A DNA stretch of 10,850 nucleotides from contig DDYM01000018.1 of assembly GCA_002347985.1 (NCBI GenBank), positions 1 to 10,850 on the forward strand, read 5' to 3'. This DNA comes from Bacteroidetes bacterium UBA2234. GTDB lineage: Bacteria; Bacteroidota; Bacteroidia; NS11-12g; UBA955. Positions 7,343-10,850 of this stretch are shown piece by piece; the first letter of the stretch is position 1, and every line of letters starts with the position of its first letter. The notes beneath the pieces were generated by a model. It searched no databases and was not told the origin of the DNA. It saw only the letters and a list, made by a program, of their open reading frames with translations. A program made the position numbers and the translations under genes.

Positions 7343-8347
7343 ATGAAAAAACACATTCTTACCCTCACCCTTGTAGCAACCCTGCTCGCATCAAGCTGCA
7401 AGAGAAACAACAGCTCATTCGATGGGCCTAGTCTGAGTGATCTCAACGGTCAATTCGGCATGTTACAACCCTTCCAAGCCAGCAAATCAACCGTAGATTT
7501 TTCAAAAGCCGAAACCGTTGGCTTTACTGCAAAGTTTACCAAGCTTTGCGATTGGACGATTCGCATCAAAGGAAGCAATTCAGGCGCTCAAAAATTCATC
7601 ACCGGCAAAAGTAGAATCATCGATGCCAGCACTGCAACTTGGAATGGAAGTACTACGCTTTTCCCGATGTTTAAAAACGAACCCTGTGTTGCCACCCTGC
7701 TGGTGAATGGTGTAGCCGACACTTTCAATGTAACGATTGGTATCACAGGCCTGAGAATTCCTGCTGGCTTTGTTGTCGCCAATTTCGAATCAGGTATGAA
7801 TACAAAATGGACCACGTTTATCCAATCGGGCGGTGGAATGGATTTTAAAATTCACAACGACCAATTCAATGTGGAAGGAAGCAATTATTTAAATATGGCG
7901 GGGACTGTGAACTGGGATTGGTTGATTGGAATGATTGATTTCCCTGCTTCGGCCTATGGAAAAACCACCTACCCTCTAAGCAGCGTGGGTGAAGATGTTT
8001 ACTTCAACTGCCTGATTTATGGTAAACCCAATACCAATGAAAGTCGGGTCTTGTTTCAGTTCCGAGAAGACGACAATGGCAATGGGAAGTTTGATCCGGC
8101 TAGCGACGACCAATACGACAACGAGCTCCGGGTTACATGGGAGGGTTGGAAGTTGGTATCGTTTAAATACACGGATATGATTCACCTTGTTAACGGGGTT
8201 CCAGCGAGCAACAACGGAAACAGTAGACACAATCCGAATTCGCTTGTTATGGTGAGTATGCTTCATTTGGCAAATCCTTCCAACGGCGCTGCGAGCACGA
8301 AAGTTGATTGTATTATGTTCACCGAAAAGGGACCATTAGAGTTGTAA
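7343..8347 (+). CDS. Lipoprotein with glycan-binding-type C-terminal domain
   Basis: This is a 334-residue protein with an N-terminal signal and a lipobox-like LLASSC, lipidated Cys19 predicted. The residues after Cys (KRNNSS) are not acidic, so surface export cannot be read from them. Residues ~25-150 look like an Ig-like domain with Cys69 and Cys115 available for a disulfide. Residues ~150-334 look like a carbohydrate-binding beta-sandwich: an opening VVANFESG, aromatic NYLNMAG and NWDWLIG, then VTWEGWKLVSFKYTDM. A calcium-loop-like stretch, DDNGNGKFDPASDD (243-256), sits in it. In a classic PUL the gene after the transporter encodes a surface glycan-binding protein, and this gene holds that position behind the two barrels. 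The likely role is glycan capture beside the barrels. It is not SusD: it lacks the helical SusD sequence and is too short. Confidence 0.75.
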   Translation: MKKHILTLTLVATLLASSCKRNNSSFDGPSLSDLNGQFGMLQPFQASKSTVDFSKAETVGFTAKFTKLCDWTIRIKGSNSGAQKFITGKSRIIDASTATWNGSTTLFPMFKNEPCVATLLVNGVADTFNVTIGITGLRIPAGFVVANFESGMNTKWTTFIQSGGGMDFKIHNDQFNVEGSNYLNMAGTVNWDWLIGMIDFPASAYGKTTYPLSSVGEDVYFNCLIYGKPNTNESRVLFQFREDDNGNGKFDPASDDQYDNELRVTWEGWKLVSFKYTDMIHLVNGVPASNNGNSRHNPNSLVMVSMLHLANPSNGAASTKVDCIMFTEKGPLEL

Positions 8348-8349
8348 GG

Positions 8350-9084
8350 ATGACCCAGAGTGGACAACATACTATGATTTGGCATCTACATCGCGGTGGT
8401 TGGCTTGGATTGGCTTGGATTTTCTTTGCGATGGTCCCTGCGTTACTTGTTGCGCAATCCGATACCGAAGCCATTCAAAAAATGGACACAGTTTCGGTGA
8501 AGGGGAAATGGTTGCATCCAAAAAAACAAGGGTTATACGATATCGCTTCAGCACCCGAAAGTCCCAATATCAATGGCTTTTATGCCCTGCAATTGTTGGA
8601 TGAAGAGTTGGGACAGCAAGTATGGATTTCCAAAGAACCCAAATGCGTTCAAATCAAGAAAGAAAGCGGAATCGCCCAAAAAGGAAACAATTATATCCGT
8701 TTAACTTGGGATAAAATCGGTGGCGGATGCACTTGGATTGGTATGGGTATCGGCTGGGACAATTGGCAACCCAAAGACATCAGTGGCATTCGCGAGGCAG
8801 CGCGGCTCTCGTTTCAATTTAAAAGTACCAGCGATACAATCCGTTCACTTCCCTTTGCCATTGCTTTTGAAGATTATACCGGAGCACAATGTTGGCTCGG
8901 TTTTTCATCAAAACTAATCACTACGCCGATCTCAAATGGCAGTTGGACAGAAGTTTCAATTCCACTGTCGATGTTCCCCTTTGAATCCTTCAAAACAGAC
9001 CCATCAATGATTAAACAGTTCATACTACAATTAGAAGCCGACGGCGAGATCTTGATCGATAACATTTGTTTCAAACCCCTGTAA
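8350..9084 (+). CDS. Secreted beta-sandwich protein, stand-alone carbohydrate-binding domain
   Basis: The chosen ATG at 8350 lies 2 nt after the lipoprotein stop and gives 244 residues. An ATG at 8374 gives 236 residues with a shorter signal peptide. The hydrophobic segment ends at LLVA and cleavage is before Gln36. There is no lipobox and no catalytic motif. The mature part looks like a single jelly-roll: GNNYIRLTW, then GMGIGWDNWQP, LSFQFKS, and finally WTEVSIPLSMF with ILIDNICFKPL. That closing pattern is common in CBM11-like and ExoP C-terminal galactose-binding-like domains, the latter normally fused to GH3 enzymes. Here the domain is a separate gene 9 nt before a GH3 gene. It probably binds glycan in the periplasm or assists the GH3. 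The family assignment rests on pattern resemblance only. Confidence 0.7.
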   Translation: MTQSGQHTMIWHLHRGGWLGLAWIFFAMVPALLVAQSDTEAIQKMDTVSVKGKWLHPKKQGLYDIASAPESPNINGFYALQLLDEELGQQVWISKEPKCVQIKKESGIAQKGNNYIRLTWDKIGGGCTWIGMGIGWDNWQPKDISGIREAARLSFQFKSTSDTIRSLPFAIAFEDYTGAQCWLGFSSKLITTPISNGSWTEVSIPLSMFPFESFKTDPSMIKQFILQLEADGEILIDNICFKPL

Positions 9085-9093
9085 TTTCAAATT

Positions 9094-10850
9094 ATGCGAA
9101 AGTCCAATCTCCTATTTTTTGTTCTTCTTTCAATGGCGATATCGCCTACGGCAGTTATGGCTCAAAAGGCTTCTACCCCAGCAGCGATAGGTGGCGAAAT
9201 TCCCCAAACACCAATGGAAAAAATCATCGCATCGATGTCGTTGGAGGAGAAAGTAGGCCAAATGACCCAAATCGATTTGGGGGTTATCGCAAAAGGAGCA
9301 ACGTGCGCACTAACACAGCCGCAGACCATTGATGCCGACAAACTGCGCATCGCTTTTGAGAAATACCACGTTGGATCTATACTAAATGTAGGCTGTGGCT
9401 CAGGGACTATCAGCCTAGAAAACTGGAAACAGATTCACAGCGACATTGCGGCGGCAAACAAGAAATACCTACCCAATGTTCCTGTTTTGTTTGGTATTGA
9501 TGCGATTCATGGAGCCAATTATACGATGGGGGCAACCATGTTCCCACAGCAAATCGGACAGGCGGCAACGTGGAACCCAGATTTGGTCACCCAAGCGGCA
9601 GAAATAACCGCCTATGAAGTCAGAGCCAGCGGTATTCCTTGGAATTTTTCTCCTGTTTTGGATTTAGGTCGTCAACCCCTGTGGTCGAGGTTTTTTGAAA
9701 CCTACGGCGAAGACGTTTTCCTTGCAAAGTCAATGACATCTGCCTGTATCCGTGGATATCAAGGATTGGATATGTCGTTGCGAGGCCCATTATTCGACCA
9801 AAATTGGAACACAGTGAATATCACGGAATCGTTGCATATCGAGAATCATGTACCACAAGGCATCGACCCTTACCATGTTTCGGCCTGCATGAAGCATTTC
9901 TTGGGATACAGCTACCCTTTGAGCGGGAAGGACAGAACGCCGGCCTGGATATCTGAACGTGAATTGAGGGAGTATTTCTTACCCACTTTTGAAAAGGCGA
10001 TTGAAGAGGGTGCACTCACGGTGATGATTAACTCTGGAGAGATCAACGGAACACCGGTTCACATCAACCCCGACATTTTAACCAAATTACTCCGCACAGA
10101 ACTCGGGTTCAAGGGATTGGCGGTCACGGACTGGGAAGACATTTACAAATTGCATACAACCCACAAAGTGGCGGCCTCGCTGCGCGAGGCCGTGAAACTG
10201 GCCATCAATGCCGGGATCGACATGTCGATGACGCCCAATGACTATCAGTTCACAGAATTGCTCATCGACCTAGTAAAATCGGGAGAAGTACCCATGTGGA
10301 GAATCAATGAATCCGTGGCAAGGATACTATACGTGAAACAGCAACTGGGCTTGTTCAATCCAACGGCCGTGGAATATCCAAAATTCGCTTGTGAAGAATA
10401 CAAAAATGCTGCTCTGCAAGCCGCCGAAGAAAGCATCACACTGCTAAAAAATAACAATTCCATTTTACCCCTGAATCCCAACCACAACGTTTTTATTTTT
10501 GGGAACGCCGCCAACAACCTAAACATCCTCAATGGAGCTTGGTCTAACACCTGGCAAGGAACCGATTCACAATACCAACACAATCCCAACTACCCTACAA
10601 TACTCGAAGAGCTGAGAGTCAACAACGCATGGCAAGGAATTAAGTATGGTAAGATTACACATTTATATGGTTCGGATGCCAAAAGCCTGATTACAAAGAA
10701 AATGCAGAAAGAAATCAGCAGCACTCCCACCGTTGCGATCTTCTGCCTGGGCGAAAAACCCGGAACCGAAATCCCAGGGAACATCAACGAACTTGAAGCC
10801 GAAATCGACCCCAATGATCGCAGCATCTATGAGTATTTTAGAGCAAAAAA
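9094..10850 (+). CDS. GH3 family exo-acting glycosidase, beta-glucosidase type (3' truncated by window)
   Basis: The frame is open from the ATG at 9094 to the window edge (585 residues visible; GH3 enzymes of this type usually run about 700-850). The signal peptide is cleaved after VMA (residue 23), so export to the periplasm is predicted. GH3 landmarks are in order: FGIDAIHGANY with substrate-binding D136, RQPLWSRFFETYGED, MKHFLGY with K267-H268, MINSGEING, and GFKGLAVTDWEDI with catalytic nucleophile D346, then AGIDMSM. The second alpha/beta domain begins near 430 (AAEESITLLKNN) and has CLGEKPGTEIPG. The acid/base Glu is expected in this domain, but I did not assign it. The family releases beta-linked glucose or related sugars from oligosaccharide ends. 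It sits 9 nt after the binding-protein gene and would finish depolymerisation in the periplasm. Linkage specificity is unknown. Confidence 0.93.
   Translation, partial: MRKSNLLFFVLLSMAISPTAVMAQKASTPAAIGGEIPQTPMEKIIASMSLEEKVGQMTQIDLGVIAKGATCALTQPQTIDADKLRIAFEKYHVGSILNVGCGSGTISLENWKQIHSDIAAANKKYLPNVPVLFGIDAIHGANYTMGATMFPQQIGQAATWNPDLVTQAAEITAYEVRASGIPWNFSPVLDLGRQPLWSRFFETYGEDVFLAKSMTSACIRGYQGLDMSLRGPLFDQNWNTVNITESLHIENHVPQGIDPYHVSACMKHFLGYSYPLSGKDRTPAWISERELREYFLPTFEKAIEEGALTVMINSGEINGTPVHINPDILTKLLRTELGFKGLAVTDWEDIYKLHTTHKVAASLREAVKLAINAGIDMSMTPNDYQFTELLIDLVKSGEVPMWRINESVARILYVKQQLGLFNPTAVEYPKFACEEYKNAALQAAEESITLLKNNNSILPLNPNHNVFIFGNAANNLNILNGAWSNTWQGTDSQYQHNPNYPTILEELRVNNAWQGIKYGKITHLYGSDAKSLITKKMQKEISSTPTVAIFCLGEKPGTEIPGNINELEAEIDPNDRSIYEYFRAK

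Noticed and set aside
7343..8347. Lipoprotein as SusD.
   Set aside because: It is beta-rich and 334 residues long. SusD proteins are helical (TPR) and about 500 or more residues.
8401..8420. Tandem 10-bp repeat TGGCTTGGAT x2 in the signal-peptide region, a possible slippage switch.
   Set aside because: Only two units. It encodes ordinary hydrophobic signal residues. A frame-shifting switch would need evidence of variants.
10172..10192. 9-bp inverted repeat CGGCCTCGC / GCGAGGCCG with 3-nt loop.
   Set aside because: It is inside the GH3 reading frame in a conserved Ala/Glu-rich helix, with no sign of regulatory use.
10245..10826. Minus-strand open frames of 114 and 78 codons opposite the GH3 gene.
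   Set aside because: They are antisense to a continuous, motif-confirmed GH3 frame, and their translations show no recognisable domain.

Overview
The window is from a Bacteroidota bacterium. The evidence is a multidomain surface protein ending in a type IX secretion (T9SS)-like tail, a promoter close to the Bacteroidota TTTG / TAnnTTTG pattern, a NrtR-type Nudix-like regulator of the kind used for sugar catabolism in this phylum, and outer-membrane barrels ending in Phe. I cannot place it below phylum level. All supported genes are on the + strand.

Region 1 (1-1547) is the 3' part of a large secreted protein. It is built of about five ~95-residue Ig/PKD-like modules followed by a T9SS-like C-terminal domain. 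A strong hairpin (1553-1586) closes it off. The 133-bp gap after it holds that hairpin, a candidate promoter and an inverted repeat inside the promoter that could be an operator.

Region 2 (1681-10850, open at the right edge) is a very tight co-directional cluster of seven genes, with junctions from a 1-nt overlap to a 10-nt gap. In order they are: NrtR-type regulator; secreted clan GH-A (GH2-type TIM barrel) glycosidase; two consecutive outer-membrane beta-barrel proteins; a lipoprotein with a likely glycan-binding domain and a calcium-loop-like motif; a secreted beta-sandwich protein resembling carbohydrate-binding domains; and a GH3 exo-acting glucosidase-type enzyme cut by the window end.

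The cluster reads as a glycan-utilisation locus, most likely for a beta-glucan or related oligosaccharide, but it has no SusC/SusD pair. The two barrel proteins share a motif set (G-[DG]-I-N ... TPFT ... Y-x-TFY ... RQ) in the same order and look like diverged relatives. My working model is that the barrels, with the lipoprotein as a glycan-capture partner, do the job SusCD normally does. The two hydrolases and the soluble binding protein would then work in the periplasm under a sugar-sensing repressor encoded first in the operon. The gene identities are well supported. The transport role, substrate and regulation are inference.
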